Notes under the pieces: generated by a model | The model's input: only the letters and a program-made list of their open reading frames with translations | Told to the model about the DNA's origin: nothing | The model's database searches: none | Assembly (NCBI GenBank): GCA_022605405.1 | Contig: JABYQQ010000027.1 | Span: 372,001-436,000 of the forward strand | Source: Earliella scabrosa | Taxonomy: Eukaryota; Basidiomycota; Agaricomycetes; Polyporales; Polyporaceae | Direction of reading: 5' to 3' | DNA length: 64,000 nucleotides | Shown: positions 47,569 through 60,400 of the stretch, one piece after another | Layout: every line of letters starts with the position of its first letter | Position numbering within the stretch: position 1 is the first letter of the stretch | Translations under genes and position numbers: made by a program

Positions 47569-48956
47569 ATGAGCTCGTATGTCAAGTATGCAAACTCGAG
47601 GGACCTCAGCTACAGCGAGGTGGCGTGCGTCACGGTGCTAACATGGGATGTTTTGATCATGTTTTCGGACGAGGTGCGTGTCATGGTCCTAAGTACTCCC
47701 GTCTAAGGTCTTGACGAGTTTGCTAGATCGAGCTAGTATGGAGGTCAATCTGCCCTTGCTGCGCTGTGTCGCTCCTGCTCATATATTGTGCAGGCGCGCC
47801 TGGACACCAGCAAAAGTGATGTACCTCATCGCACGGTACATGCCATGGCTCGTGCAGCTGTGAGTGGCATCCTACGTGCCTCCGTCTATCGTTCGGGCTA
47901 AGTGGGATGTACAGCGCGCTACTCGCGATCACCGTGAACGGCACCACTGGTCTAACCTTTACGTCTGAACAGTGCGCGACTTGGCAAGTCGTTCAAGGCG
48001 TTCTCCTACAGCTAATCGTCACGACGGTCGACGTCATACTCATCGCTCGAGGTACGTTGCACCCGGAGTCTTCGCAGCGCGGAGCTGACTAATTTGGTTG
48101 CCAGTATACGCGCTTTTCAGTAGGAATCGCGCCCTCCTTCTAGTCCTCGGAAGCCTCTTCCTTGCAGAGGTCATCTCACTCTGCTACATCCTCGTTGTCG
48201 TCACCCCGCGGCTCACCTTCAACGACGAGTGCTACGTCACCTCCAGCCCCGCTATCTTTCAATATTACTGGTATTGCCCCCTCCCCTGCCGCCCAGGTAT
48301 TCGGGCCCTAACTCGCGCTCACACCTTTCCATCTGCAGGATTATCTCCCTCGCGTTCGAGACGGTCCTGTTCGCGCTCACGATGGCCAAGTTCCTCGATG
48401 TGGTCAAGCAGGGCTGGGGCATGGGCCCGATCATGCAGCAGTTCATCGCGGACGGGACGTGGGCGTACGCGCTCATCTTCGTCGCGATGCTCGTCAACAT
48501 GATGCTCTACAAGTACGTGCACTCGACCCTCACCGGCATATGCTATACGTGCGCTCCGTCTCTCCGTCTCTCGCGCTTGTTCCGTCCTAACACTCACGTC
48601 ACGTAGGTGGCTGCTCGTCGTGCTCTCGTTCGCGGTGCGCGTCCTCTGTGACGGTGGCTATTCTGAATGCTGACGGGCGCGCGCAGGGCTCGCGCCTGGT
48701 GCTAAACCCGAGACGGAAATCGGCATCGTACAACGTCAACGTGTACAGGAGCGACGTCGAGATGTCGCCGCTGTCGAGCATGCGCGCGCTCTCGGTCCCG
48801 CGCTCGCGGGACTCGCACGGCGTCCTGATCACGATAGAGCGGATCACCGACGGTGCGTGCCCCTCCCCCCGAAGCCGTCTTTCACAAATATGCATGAGGA
48901 GCGTGTCGTTCATGATGCGTCCAGAACCAGAGTGGGGAAAATGTGACTCGGTTTGA
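47569..48956 (+). CDS. DUF6533-domain membrane protein, copy 2
   Basis: A seven-helix protein of the DUF6533 family, function unknown. Exon 1 (47569-47673) encodes VTVLTWDVLIMFSDE. Exon 2 (47727-47743) and exon 3 from 47794 join to give IELVWRRAWTPAKVMYLIAR followed by YMPWLVQL, the diagnostic DUF6533 block. Later exons give VQGVLLQLIVTTVDVILIAR, ALFSRNRALLLVLGSLFLAE and ISLAFETVLFALTMAKFLDV. The WALL-type last helix is followed by GSRLVLNPRRK. The hydrophilic tail runs to the stop at 48956. The final exon is less certain: a possible donor at about 48853 could splice to a different end. It is only about 27 percent similar by eye to copy 1, so the two are not a recent duplicate. Confidence 0.8.
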
Positions 48957-50051
48957 CGCGGGGTAGGACGATAGGCGTTCCATTGGGTCTCGGTGGTGCT
49001 GACCGTGCTGTATCATAGACGGTGCGTCCTCACTCCTGTGCAGGCGCGCTGGCCGGCTCATTGTGTCTTGGCTTGAAGTGTATGTAGCAGTATTCGCTGA
49101 AGCGCGCTCTCGCGATGAGTACCGCAGGCGAGCATCCCGCTCTTTGACGTCAATCATCATGATGGCGTATACGAATCGACGGCGTCTTACAGAAATCATT
49201 CGAAATCCTCTCCATCCACGACCATGAGACGTGGATCGACCGTGACTCATCGCTCCGCTACACTACAGCCCCCGTCGGCTGAACTATCTACGGATGGGCG
49301 TGCTTTCACGAGTGAACAGTTCGCGCGACTGTTTGGTCCACGCGCCACTGGTCATAGGTCTCGCGAATGTATACGGTGTTCCTCAGTGCGGGGACGGGAC
49401 TTGTCGCGCGCACGCGGCCAAGTTAACCAGCGCTATCCCGGGAACTTTCCGACCGTCATTGCGCAGAAGGGCGAAGATGTGGGTCCCCTCACGTAGCGCC
49501 GCAGCTATGAGGGTAGTATGATTGGGGGCCAGGCTGTTGCAATTCCCTCGAGGCCAGCCCCACATCTACTCTGCGCGCGTACTGCTGTCCATTGACGAGG
49601 TGAATCGCAACAACTAGCCGAGCGACTCATTCGATTGCCCCTTTAGCGCTGTGGCGAAACCTCGATCCACATGTACATCCGAAGCCCCACGAACAATGCC
49701 ACTGATAGCGCCAATGTGTATGTCCACAATTCCCCCGATGTCAGCAATAAATTCCCCTTTCGCAGAACAACCCACATCCCGACACTGCCGCTGTCCGTCG
49801 CCATTGATGGCGGAGACATAGAACAACTGGGCAGCGCCTGGGACCCACCAATCCTCGCTCGCACCTTACGCGACCCACCTTCATCTCCGATCCCTTGGTG
49901 GGTTATCGAATGTCACTCCATTCATCCCGGGAGTAACCACCCTCTCAAGCGCTCCGTCTGCTGCCGTACCGAACTCTAGGGTGCGTATGGGCCCGGCCAA
50001 CTACGAGTTCCCGGCTCATTCTGAAGGCGTTCTGCGACGAACCTTGTGCTG
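48957..50051. other. Intergenic stretch
   Basis: No gene is supported. The right end carries the promoter of the first dehydrogenase. Confidence 0.45.
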
Positions 50052-50059
50052 TATATAAG
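50052..50059 (+). promoter_or_regulatory. TATA box
   Basis: tatataag lies 55-62 bases before the ATG at 50114, a near-consensus core promoter element. Confidence 0.6.
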
Positions 50060-50113
50060 GGTAGTCGAGTTCACGCCATCTGTAGCACACGCGGCATCGT
50101 CTTTACCTCCTCA

Positions 50114-51206
50114 ATGACCACCTACGCGATCATTGGAGCTTCCAGGGGCATCGGGCTGGAGTACGTCCGTCAACTCGTACGTCATCTTTCGGTTTCATGG
50201 ATTGAGCGTCCTGACCGCGATGAACAGGCGAGCAAACCCGCCGTGACAGTCTTTGCGGTCGTGAGAAACGCACAGACTTCTACGCACTTGACGAGTGCCG
50301 TCTCAGGTCTGGCGAATGTACACGTACTGGAGGCGGACGTCACCCACTATGCCTCGCTGGAGGTACGGTTATGTGGCTTAATCCTCCGATAGCCGAATGA
50401 CTGACATTTTCACCAAGGCCGCTGCCACACAGTTGTCTCAAATCACAGGTGGTACGCTCGACTGTCTCATCCACAACGCCGCCAGGATGGACAGCGACAC
50501 CTTCTACAGAGGGTTTGACAGCTAGTAGGTCACCATGATCCCGGACATCAGTGCAGTAGGCTTACACGTCTGTATAGTGCGAATATAGACGAGCTCGACG
50601 CGGACTTCATCACCGCCGTGAGTTCTTCCATTCAAATGCGTGCCTTCGCAGGGTTAGGGCTTATTTTGTCCATAGTACAAGATCAACACGCTCGGAGCCG
50701 TGCATAGCATCGCCGCCTTTCTCCCGCTGCTCCGTGCCTCGTCTGCTCCGCTCAAGAAGATTGTTGTAGTCAACACCGGCGGCGCTCTTTATAAGGCGAA
50801 CATTGCGTTGGGCGAGGCGGGCATGGTCGCATACAGCGTGACGAAGGCCGCCGAGCTCATGGCAGCGACCAAATGGGCGTTGAAGCTCAAGGACGAGGGT
50901 TTCGTCGTCATCTCTCTCACCCCGGGTCTCGTTGACACCAGCAGCACGAGTAAGTGTCGTTCACCTCGGCACACCGTTCGGTCGTGCATCAGTGCTCACA
51001 ACCTCCGTGACATCGTGATAGGTAAACCGGAGGAGCATACCAGGACCCTCGCAGAACACGTGGAGATCTTGAAGCAGCGCGGGTTCCCCGTAGAGCTCGA
51101 GACTCCGGAGCAGTCTGTGTTCAAGCAGCTCAAGGTCGTCGAGGGTCTAAAGTCGTCGGATAATACCAGGTTCTTTCAGCACAACGGGCAAGAATGGAAC
51201 TTGTGA
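50114..51206 (+). CDS. Short-chain dehydrogenase/reductase, tandem copy 1
   Basis: A cytosolic NAD(P)-dependent oxidoreductase with a Rossmann fold. Six exons of 63, 135, 107, 40, 274 and 185 nt give 267 residues. The coenzyme loop is GASRGIG at residues 8-14. FAVVRNA and LEADVT follow. IHNAA takes the place of NNAG, and YSVTK is the catalytic Tyr-Lys pair. SLTPGLVDT follows the active site, so the reductase machinery is complete. The small size and pattern suggest the C-factor/sniffer-like SDR group, but the substrate cannot be read. The neighbour at 51912 is a tandem duplicate with identical lengths for the first four exons. Confidence 0.92.
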
Positions 51207-51839
51207 GCCGACCATCGCTCACCGTAATGCAGTCCTAGTGCTCTGAGACTGTGGCTGCGACAGCAGGTCCATAATAGTCACATCCCTCTAACAAATGTTG
51301 ATCCTCTATCTGGGTACCCGTATTAGCTCTCGTCAGTCGTAATCGTGCTTGGGCGGCTCTACGGCTTCGGCGTGCAGGCCTTAGGCTCATGTGCAAGTGT
51401 CGTTCAACTCCATCATCGGCCTGAGCCTGTTTACCTGATCAGGCCGCTATCATTCGTTTCAGAATATCTATCCTGTCCACTTGGGGAATGATTGGTGCCA
51501 TGCTCTAGACCTTCGATTGATCGACCCACATGCACTTCCGAGTCCGAACGGAATATAACAGTGAACCATTCTCCTTACATCCTCACCACTCCCCCTGAGG
51601 CCTAGGCACCAAATTTGGCAGAAGCTGTCCAACGCAGCAGTGCACAGTCGGGACTCGGACGTCACGAGCGCTGCCGTCGCCTCGATGAGCTTGCGCATCC
51701 CGCTGGCCATCCGTGCTCGGATGCTCTCAACTGGCGCTCGCCCTCCTTGGCACTGTGCTGTATCGTTCAAGTCCGGCATTGCGCTTGCGCGTACGCTCGG
51801 ATAGTGTCGACCTGGAGGAACGGATTGAGAGGTCTCATC
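51207..51839. other. Spacer between tandem dehydrogenases
   Basis: About 700 bases without a supported gene. It contains the 3' flank of copy 1 and the promoter of copy 2. Confidence 0.5.
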
Positions 51840-51849
51840 TATATTTAAG
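51840..51849 (+). promoter_or_regulatory. TATA-like element
   Basis: tatatttaag lies 63-72 bases before the ATG at 51912, matching the placement in front of copy 1. Confidence 0.5.
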
Positions 51850-51911
51850 GACATCTAGAGCAATGAGTTGTTTATCCTAACACTCGACCCTATCGTATCT
51901 CGCCTTCTTCG

Positions 51912-53004
51912 ATGACCTCTTACGCTGTGATTGGAGCCTCTCGGGGCATTGGCCTCGAGTACGTTCGTCAGCTTGTAAGTCTCCTCTATTTCTCCGTCGT
52001 GCCGGTATGCATTACTTATCGAGAGTCAATAGGCAGGCAAACCCAACGCGACCGTCTTTGCGGTCGTGCGGAACGCACAACGTTCTACCCACCTCCAAGC
52101 CGCGATCGCTGGGTTGAAGAACGTTCATGTCCTCGAAGCCGACGTGGCCGACTACAAGTCGCTCGAGGTTTGTTTCGACTCGCTAGAGCTTGCATTCGTA
52201 CTGACGCCTTGCTGTAAAGGCAGCCGCAAAGGAGATATCTAAGGTTACAGGCGGCAAGCTGGACTGTCTGATCCACAATGCTGCTATGATGGAGCTCACC
52301 ACAATGCTTAAAGGCTTCGATGACTTGTGCGTGATGAAATGTCCCTGCGTGTATAAATTCAGGCTCACCGGGTCCCACATAGCGCGAGCATGGATGAGCT
52401 CGACGCAACGTTCATCGATGCCGTATGTCTCTCCCCAGATCTTGCTTCTCGTGCATCCTGTTGACTCCAGTACCTTATAGTACAAGACCAACGCGCTAGG
52501 CGTTATCCACAGCATCTCCGCCTTCCTCCCCCTCTTGCGTTCGTCCTCCGCGCCGCTAAAAAAGATCATAAGCATTGGCACGGAAGGCGGAGACCCCAAG
52601 TTCGTCTACGACATAGGCATCGTGAACTCGTCCGCGTACGGGATGACCAAGGCCGCGGCATGGATCGCGACGGTCAAGTGGGCTTTGAAGTTGAAGGACG
52701 AGGGCTTCGTCGTAGTCTCCCTCAGCCCCGGTCTCGTCGATACGATGGGAACCAAGGATCTCCCTAGTGAGTCAACTACTCTCGGCCAGACTGTGGACAA
52801 TGGACATGGTGCTCATGCGGATGTGCAGGTGGGCCAATTGATCCGGAAGCCCTCAAGATCACACAACAGGTCATGGAGAATATCATGAGCCTTCCCGGGG
52901 TCACAATGCTGACACCGGAGCAGTCTGTCGCTAGACAGATCGAGATCATTGACAAGCTGAAACCGTCAGACAACGGTTCTTTCATCTCTGCAGGGAGAGA
53001 GTAA
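51912..53004 (+). CDS. Short-chain dehydrogenase/reductase, tandem copy 2
   Basis: Six exons of 63, 135, 107, 40, 286 and 176 nt give 268 residues. Motifs are GASRGIG, FAVVRNAQ, LEADVADY, IHNAAM, LKKIISIGTEGG, YGMTK with the catalytic Tyr and Lys, and SLSPGLVDT. The fifth exon carries a few extra residues around GDPKFVYDIGIV compared with copy 1, next to the substrate pocket, which may change specificity. Both copies lie on the same strand with their own TATA-like elements. Complete and apparently functional. Confidence 0.92.
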
Positions 53005-53718
53005 AAGAACCAGTGCGTCTAGTGCTCGTTCTTTCCTTCACTGTCAGAAATGATAGAAATAGCTCTCACTGTTGTAACACGAAATAGGAATGATGATTTA
53101 TGTTCCTTGGGATTGTGGTCCAGCTGACGCCCTTCGATGTTGAAATCTGCCTGATGACGGGGGAATGCACCCGCCTTGCCATCTTTCAATCTCATAGACG
53201 TCTTCTGCACCTGTGGGATCACGAGAGCCCAGGCGCCCTGGTGTGCCTGCGCATGACGCACGCCAGCACTTCGCGCGTTCGGCATCCGACACGACCGGAG
53301 CGAAGAAGGGTTAGCCCCTGACCTGGAAGGTTGAACTTCTGTGCCTTGTCTCTGGCAATAGGTTCTGAGCTTCATGCGCGCGTGCTAGTCAAGCTAGGGC
53401 AAGATAGAGTACGCTGCAGACTTCGTGGTAAGAGTACACGCCGGGCTGTCCGAATATGATGAGTACATAGTGTAAGTATGAGGGATGAAATCGATGGGAA
53501 GGTATGTGGCCGGCTCCTGGTTGTAAGATCGTAAACCGTGAGGAGGGAAGAGAGGGGTCTGTGATTTCTGTCCGTGTCGTCTTCGTGACTTTATCTCGGT
53601 GTTAGACCGTTCAGCGCTGCAGCCTGATTAGACATAGTCCATGGTCAGCGTCCGCCGCTAGATACGATAGTATAGCCTACTTACAATCCTCCCATCGTAC
53701 TTACCCAATCGTGGCTTA
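53005..53718. other. Intergenic, convergent 3' flanks
   Basis: About 700 bases between convergent genes. No gene is supported. Confidence 0.5.
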
Positions 53719-55285
53719 TCATGTCGCGCGCGCTTCTTCATGTCCCAGCTCTGGCATCGCCAGCGACCTCTCGCTATCCGTCTTGATATGCGATATATGC
53801 AACACCCCATACGCATCCTCGCCCGCTCCGCCGCTCGCCGAGTGTCCTCCCGAGTGTAGGCCACCAGGCGATATGGGCTGAGCGAAGAAGACCTCACGCA
53901 TCGGCGAGCGGTCGTGCTCGCGATGGTCGAGGATGGGCGCGTTCGACGCGTACGTGCTGCGGCCCATCGAACTGCTCCCGCGGTACTGCGAGTCGGGGCG
54001 CGAGTGGTCGTCCTTGGCCGCGTTATGCGCGACGCGGATGACGATGAACGAGAAGACGAGACCCTGTCGACGGGACCGCACGCGCGCATCAGAGTGGCCG
54101 TGGCGGTACCGAATCCACAAGTGACAGATTGTGGAGATCGTGCGTATGATGACGGGCATAATCAACATCACGAATTGGGACCACGGAGAGCGGGGGTGGC
54201 ACGCACCAGGAGCGCAGGGAAGATGTTCAAGCACGTCGGGTACCCGATCTCGGTGCTGTTCACGAACGTGATCACGAGCGAGACGGCCGCTGCGGAGTAA
54301 ATCGCGGTCGACTGGACGGTCGCCTCGATGACCTTCCAGATCTTGAGCTTCGACTTGCGCCGGTTCACCTCCTGGAACTCCCGTGTGAGGTAGTACACGC
54401 GCCACATGATGAGCACTGCGCAGATCGCAGAGCGAATTGCGACGGTGAGCATGCGAAGCAGTGCGCGCTGGGGGAAGGGAGGGACGGGAGCTCACCGGTA
54501 CAGATGACGTTAATCAGCAGAGATATGCCGTAGAATGCGACGGACATGTAGAACCCGATGATGCCGAGGAACGTTGACGTGTACCCGATCACTGTCAAAG
54601 CAGAGGATGAGGCCAGCGACATGGGGCACAGTAAGCATACGCACCTGCATCGAGGAGCAGTAAGATGCTTGGTACCACGGCGACCACCCAACTTCGATTG
54701 AACACCCTGTACAGTCGGTAGATCTGGTTCGGGGCAAGGGGGGTGTATAAGCCAGTCATATTCGTTCTGAATAAGTGTGCACGTACCATGAATCCATCCC
54801 CAATCAGCGTCTGCGACACATACATCATGAACTTCGCCGCCTCCACCGCCGATCCCGCATGAAATCCAAGGGTTGCTGCATAGACATCGAGGGCGAGGTG
54901 CTGAACCAAAGCAATCCTCAATACAGACTAATGTGCCCGAGAAGCTCTCATGAGCGGGGACGCACCGTGGTCGCTAGCAAGAACATGGCAGTGTTTGCCA
55001 CCATGAGGATCACGTTCGACCTCTGCCGCCTCGCTTGTGGGCTCGCGCGGTACATAATCCAAGTCCCGTACCCATACGTGAACACGAACCCGACGTAGAA
55101 GATGACCTGGAGCGAGAACGCGGCGATGAAGAAGCGGCGCGAGGCAGGGCCCACGAAGCTCTGTCAGACAGCATCGCCAAGCATCAGCCAGGCGCAACGG
55201 CATCTCGCGCATCACGATAGGGGGATAAGGAAAGCGCTGCACGTACCCCGATCGCGTCCAGCGACACCGTGCCAACATCCGACAT
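53719..55285 (-). CDS. Polytopic membrane protein of unknown basidiomycete family
   Basis: Reads leftwards from MSDVGTVSLD at 55285. Exons encode helices in the order FFIAAFSLQVIFYVGFVFTY, MVANTAMFLLATT, the family-typical block SQTLIGDGFM followed by IYRLYRVFNRSWVVAVVPS, then YTSTFLGIIGFYMSVAFYG, YSAAAVSLVITFVNSTEIG and FVMLIMPVIIRTISTICHLW, giving seven helices. The GD-x(2)-IYRLY motif after helix 3 is common to a large orphan membrane family of mushrooms. The cytoplasmic tail is long and His/Ser-rich and ends HEEARAT at 53719. At least six introns of 50-75 nt. Function unknown. It lies between the dehydrogenase pair and the urea transporter. Confidence 0.82.
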
Positions 55286-55349
55286 TGACCACTAAGGTGG
55301 GGAAGGGGAAGGACTTCGGAGAGACGAACGCGATGTGTCGCTGCGGAAG

Positions 55350-55355
55350 TATATA
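55350..55355 (-). promoter_or_regulatory. TATA box
   Basis: tatata, palindromic, about 65 bases upstream of the start at 55285. Confidence 0.45.
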
Positions 55356-57441
55356 GACCCTTCGTGCGGGGAAGCGGTCCCTGAAGCCGTTCAGGGGGAG
55401 AGAGGAAGAGAGAGGGGGGAACCCTCCCCGGACGCGGTGTAGTCGAAACGCTTGTTATTCAGTCCTGAACCTTCACCGGACGCGCATGACCGCTGGGTTT
55501 GATGTTGCGCCCACAACCGCAAGCACCATGCCCCGATGGTCCGGAGACGCTTGAATGGTGGCCTCGCCGGCGTTGGTGGCGGGTAAGCTAGCCGAGCGGG
55601 TGTCGGAATGTATGAGCAGTTGCAGATGCATTCCAGAGGTCCGAGCTACAGTCCAGAGGGATGTCAGTAGTTAAAACACCTGTAATTATACAGCTACTCA
55701 CGTGAGTGTTGCTACTTTCCCAGCTAGTGGATGATAGAGGGGAGATACAGCTATCGTGTAGGGATTCATGGGTCGCGGGAAGGGTGGTTCCTCATCAAGA
55801 GGGGTCTTCGCGTGAGCACTGCATGTGGCCCAGCCTAAGTAGAGCCAGGGACAGAGTGGTCTGTCATCGGGTTCGCGTCTTCTACGCTCTCTGCGTGGGT
55901 ATTGCTATCGATCATCAGCCTGGGCGCAAGGGCGAGCGGTCCACGGGGAGTGAACGAGGCAGGCACGATGAGAGCTCTGTGGGTCCCACTAGAGTATCTT
56001 GACTTCCTCACCATGCTCGCTGAATGTGACTGGCGAATATACAGCGCTGGCTCTGTGAGTAAGAATCATGTTTGTTAGTAATTGTATGCCCTCAGAGTGC
56101 ACGTCGAGATACCTATGCCCAGTGCGGGCAAGACGGCTGCAATGAAGGCGGCGTTCACCACAACAACAGTAGTGAAGATACGATCCTTCATGCAGAATTA
56201 TTCGAGTCAAGGGCTCTGACATTGGCTCAGGGATGTTGGCTGCCCGTGCGTGACGCGCGCCAGGAGAAACAGACTAGTGGCGCAGGTGCGACAGATGCAT
56301 GTCTGATCAGAGGGTCAAACATGAGAAGGCGTCCAGCTCGAGTTACGCGCTGCACTTACAGTACATAGGTCTGTCTTGTCCGCAGACAAACAGCATTTCG
56401 CTATTGTAGCGAGGCCGCACCGCAGCATGTTTGAACCAGTTCCTCCATTGCTCAGGTTATGTACAGGCGTCCTTGATGATGCATACGCACACGGCCGGTC
56501 GTATCCGAGTCACTGCGGGTGTCGACACAGGGACTTGCCAAGAAAACAGACAACGACAGCTCACGATGGGGAGAACAGAAACGAGAGCCAGGAAGATCGT
56601 GACGAAGAGAGTGCGTACATATCTCTGTGATTCCCTCACACTCACAACTGCTACATCTCAATACTGGGTGAGTCGCTATACCCGCCATAAGCCACTTGCG
56701 ATAGTTCGGAGGAGGTCCGTCGATCGATGGTCGCGCAAGTTCATACAGGAGAGGTAAGCGTACTTGATTGACTTTGAGCAAGATCGTGCACAAGCTAGTA
56801 GAGATCCTCGAAGGAGTGAAGCCGTGATGGATCTTGGCGCATTGCAAGCAGACGACGACCTGCGAAGGCGAGCAGACGACTTGGTAGTCGTGGTACGAAG
56901 ACAATATGGATTGACGCCGGGGAGCGCCCGAACCGGCTCTTACTGTAACCTACTTTGAACTCCTCCTGCTATCCCAACATACTTCGTCGTCTCGCTGGTT
57001 GTCGTGCTTTGTGCTGCTTCAGAAACAAACACATTATGCACAACTGCCACCTCATGGAGCTGTCCAACCTCGCTTCACTGCGGCCGAATCGACTTTTCAT
57101 CTTAATACCGTGGTCCGGGCGTTGTTGAATCTCGCAGACAACATACCAGCATTCCAAGATAGTCGCAGCAACGATGGGCAATAGAGAGCCACTGTAGTGC
57201 TACTTATCGTTGACCGACCGCCCGATACTCTCAGAATATCCACAGGCTCACACGACTTGAGTCAGTACGGCACTCCGCTCTTCCTCGCTATCTACTCATC
57301 CCACGACTGTCGTAGATTCTCCGCTTATCTCCAACGGGAGCACGCAGCAATAGCAGGTGGAAACTCGATAAGCATCTCGTGGTCAGCGATGTCTAGGACC
57401 ATGGAGCACCAAGGAGTCCTTGTTCGTCTTGAGTTTGTGCC
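55356..57441. other. Gene-poor stretch upstream of transporter
   Basis: Two kilobases without a supported gene. Short frames on both strands have no motifs. It presumably includes the promoter of the urea transporter. No nitrogen-control site could be assigned with confidence. Confidence 0.45.
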
Positions 57442-60400
57442 ATGTCCACATCGCAGACAGTCGAGACAGAGTTCAAACCCCTCCTCGGTACGGAATCACT
57501 CTATGCTGAAGCGCAGAGATCCTGATAGAGTGCAGACCAAAGCGTCGGATATGGGGTTGTCGTTGGTGCGTCGCAAGGCTATCGTTAACGGGTGCACGAA
57601 GCTGACGGGGTGTCGGGACGCAGGCGTCGGGTTCTTCTTCGCGGCCTTGATGCTCGTTCTTACGTGGCTTCAAGCCAAGTTCTCGAGGTTCTCTCCTTCC
57701 TCGTCTGAAGAATTCACGGTACGTACCTGGAGCCGAATTTCAGCAGTAACACTGGCTAAGTCATGGTACTAGAGTGCTTCACGGAGTGTCAAGGTACGGA
57801 GCATACTGAATCGATGCATTGACAAAGAATTCACGACATCTCCATAGCCTGGACTCGTTTGTTGCGGCATGTAAGTCATTCCTCGATGGGAAGGCTGGTT
57901 ATCAATCTCTGTGCGTAGCGTAAGCGCGTGGACGTGGAGTGCTACACTGTTGCAGTCTAGCACTGCGGCATACACGTTCGGTAAGCGACACTACACGGTA
58001 TTGATCTTCTTGGGCCCACACTCATCCATATTCTGCACGCAGGTATCAGCGGACCATGGTGCGCTCGACTCAACAAGTGTTGTTCTTGACCTAGTTGACG
58101 CGCGAGTCCGTTCAGGTGGTATGGCGTCGGCGGCACCATTCAACTCGCCATCTTCGCCATGGTAGCAGCCAAGGTGAAAATGAACGCGAATGGCGCGCAC
58201 ACGTTCCTTGAGGTACGTCCCATACCCCCTAGCCCATCCCATTCTCAGCAAGCATTCCCACATACGACGCTGTAGATTGTGAAAGCTCGGTTCGGGACTG
58301 GCGCACACCTCCTCTTCACATTCTACGCCTTCCTGTGCATTCTGGTGGTCTGCGGCTCGCTTCTCCGTGCGTTGTCCTTCTCCAGCTCCTCTCCTGCCGC
58401 CCAACTAACCGAGAATCGCGAACCTCTGCCTCTAGTCGGAGGCGCTGCCACCGTGAATGCCCTGACGGGGATGAACATCATCGCAGCGTGCTTCCTCCTC
58501 CCCATCGGCATTGCGGTGTACGTCGTCTTCGGCGGCCTCCGCGCGACCTTCATATGCGACTACGCGCACACCATGATCCTCTTCGCCATCATCTACATCT
58601 TCTTCGGCGAGGTCTAGTGCGTTCCTTCACCTTCACCTTGCACCTCTCGGCAATGGGTTGATGTGCGTTACAGTGGTGCATCCGAGGCGACGGGTAGCAT
58701 TGGCGCGCTGTACGACCTGCTCGTCCAAGCGGGGAAGGACGCACCGGTAGTAGGCAACCAAGACGGGAGCTATGTGACCATGAAGTCAAACCAGGGTCTT
58801 GTCTTTGGCGCTGCCACGATCATGTCTGGTGAGCACGACGCAACTCTCCGATATAGCTGTTCTCCTTACGAAACAATGTGAATGTAGGGTTCTCTGGCGT
58901 CTTCTGTGACCAAGGTGCGCTTCCCTTCTCCCTCCCCCTATAGAGCTGCACAGCTAAGCGCAAGCACCGCACACGACCACAGGATACTGGCAGAGGGTGC
59001 GTTCATCCCCTGCGGGAGTTTCATTGTCAGCGCTCATCCACCGCATCGCCAGGCGATAGCAAGCGCTCCGAAGTCCACCACCAAAGCATACGTGCGTCCG
59101 CTCTAGTGCAGCCTCCGTAGTGACTACGCGTCGCAGCCACTAACCACAATGCCGCGCGCCGTGCAGATGCTTGGCGGCCTGTCCTGGTTCGCCGTCCCAT
59201 GGGCATTCGCCTCGTGCCTCGGCCTCGCAGCACGCGCGCTGGTCACCAATGTAAGCTCTCACAATTCTCCAAACTCCTAACATTTTCGCACCCTCGCCGT
59301 GAACACTCATTCGTGAGTTCCTCCACTGACACGATCCTGCAGCCCAAGTTCCCTACATACCCTTACCCTCTCTCGCCCTCGCAGACGAGCGCCGGGCTCG
59401 CGGCGCCCGCGGCCGCCGCGGTCGTGATGGGCAAGGGCGGGGCGGTTGCAATCCTGCTCGTCGTCTTGTGAGTGCATGTTCGCTTTTCGCTTTTCGCTTC
59501 TGCGCTCGCGCTCGCTCTGTGCGCGTGTGGCGCAGGCTGCGGAGTGCGGAGTGCGGTGGCTGGTGCTGAGCCGGGTTTCAGCATGGCGGTGACGTCGGCG
59601 GTGAGCGCGGAGCTTATCGCGGTCTCGAGTCTCTTGTGAGTCTGCTGCTCCCGCTCTCGCCCTCCGTGATCCCGCGCTGACTGCCCCCCGTCGACGCAGT
59701 GCATACGAGTATGTCGCCTCCACCTCCGTAAAAGGGACATCCGCGCGCTGACGCTCTATTGTAGCTTGTATCGGACGTACTTCCGGCCGAAGGCGACGAG
59801 CGCGGAGATCGTGCGGGTGTCGCACTACTTCATATGCTTTTGGGCGGTCTGGGCCGGGTGTTGGTCGACCATCGTACGTCCGTTTGCCTTCGTAGAACTT
59901 GCATGCCCGGTTGTGTGCGCCTCGGTTCCTCACCTCATTCCTGCTCACAGCTCCACAAAGCAAGCATCGACCTCGGATGGCTCTTCTACGTCCAGTGCGT
60001 CCGAATTCCTTCCTGGCCCTTGCGTTTCTCATGAACACGTCTTATTCTTTCCCAGGGGAGTCGTGCTGAGCCCCGCGGTCATTCCCATCGCGCTCACGGT
60101 GACCTGGTCGAAGCTGACCCGCGCAGGTGTCTTCTGTGGGTGCATCGTCGGCGCGGTCCTGGGCATGCTTGCCTGGATGATCGGATGCTGGAAGATCTTC
60201 GGTGAGACTCCGCGCTCGCGTGGTCCTCGCGCGGAAGCTGAAGACTGACCCGGTCCTCGATTCACAGGCGAGATCAACGTCCCGAACCTCGCGCAGCCGT
60301 ACTCGGCGGTGTGCAGCGGCTTGACGGGCCTCCTGTTCTCGGGGCTCATCACCGTCTTCGTTTCCCTTGCTAGTGAGTCTCCTTACATGTAACACGTGGT

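Noticed and set aside
48853..49500. Extra exons for the DUF6533 gene at 47569
   Set aside because: A donor at about 48853 is possible, but no conserved downstream coding segment was found. The stop at 48956 is kept.
59307..60038. 243-residue minus-strand frame
   Set aside because: It overlaps conserved exons of the urea transporter on the plus strand. It is Arg-rich and motif-free, as expected for an antisense shadow.
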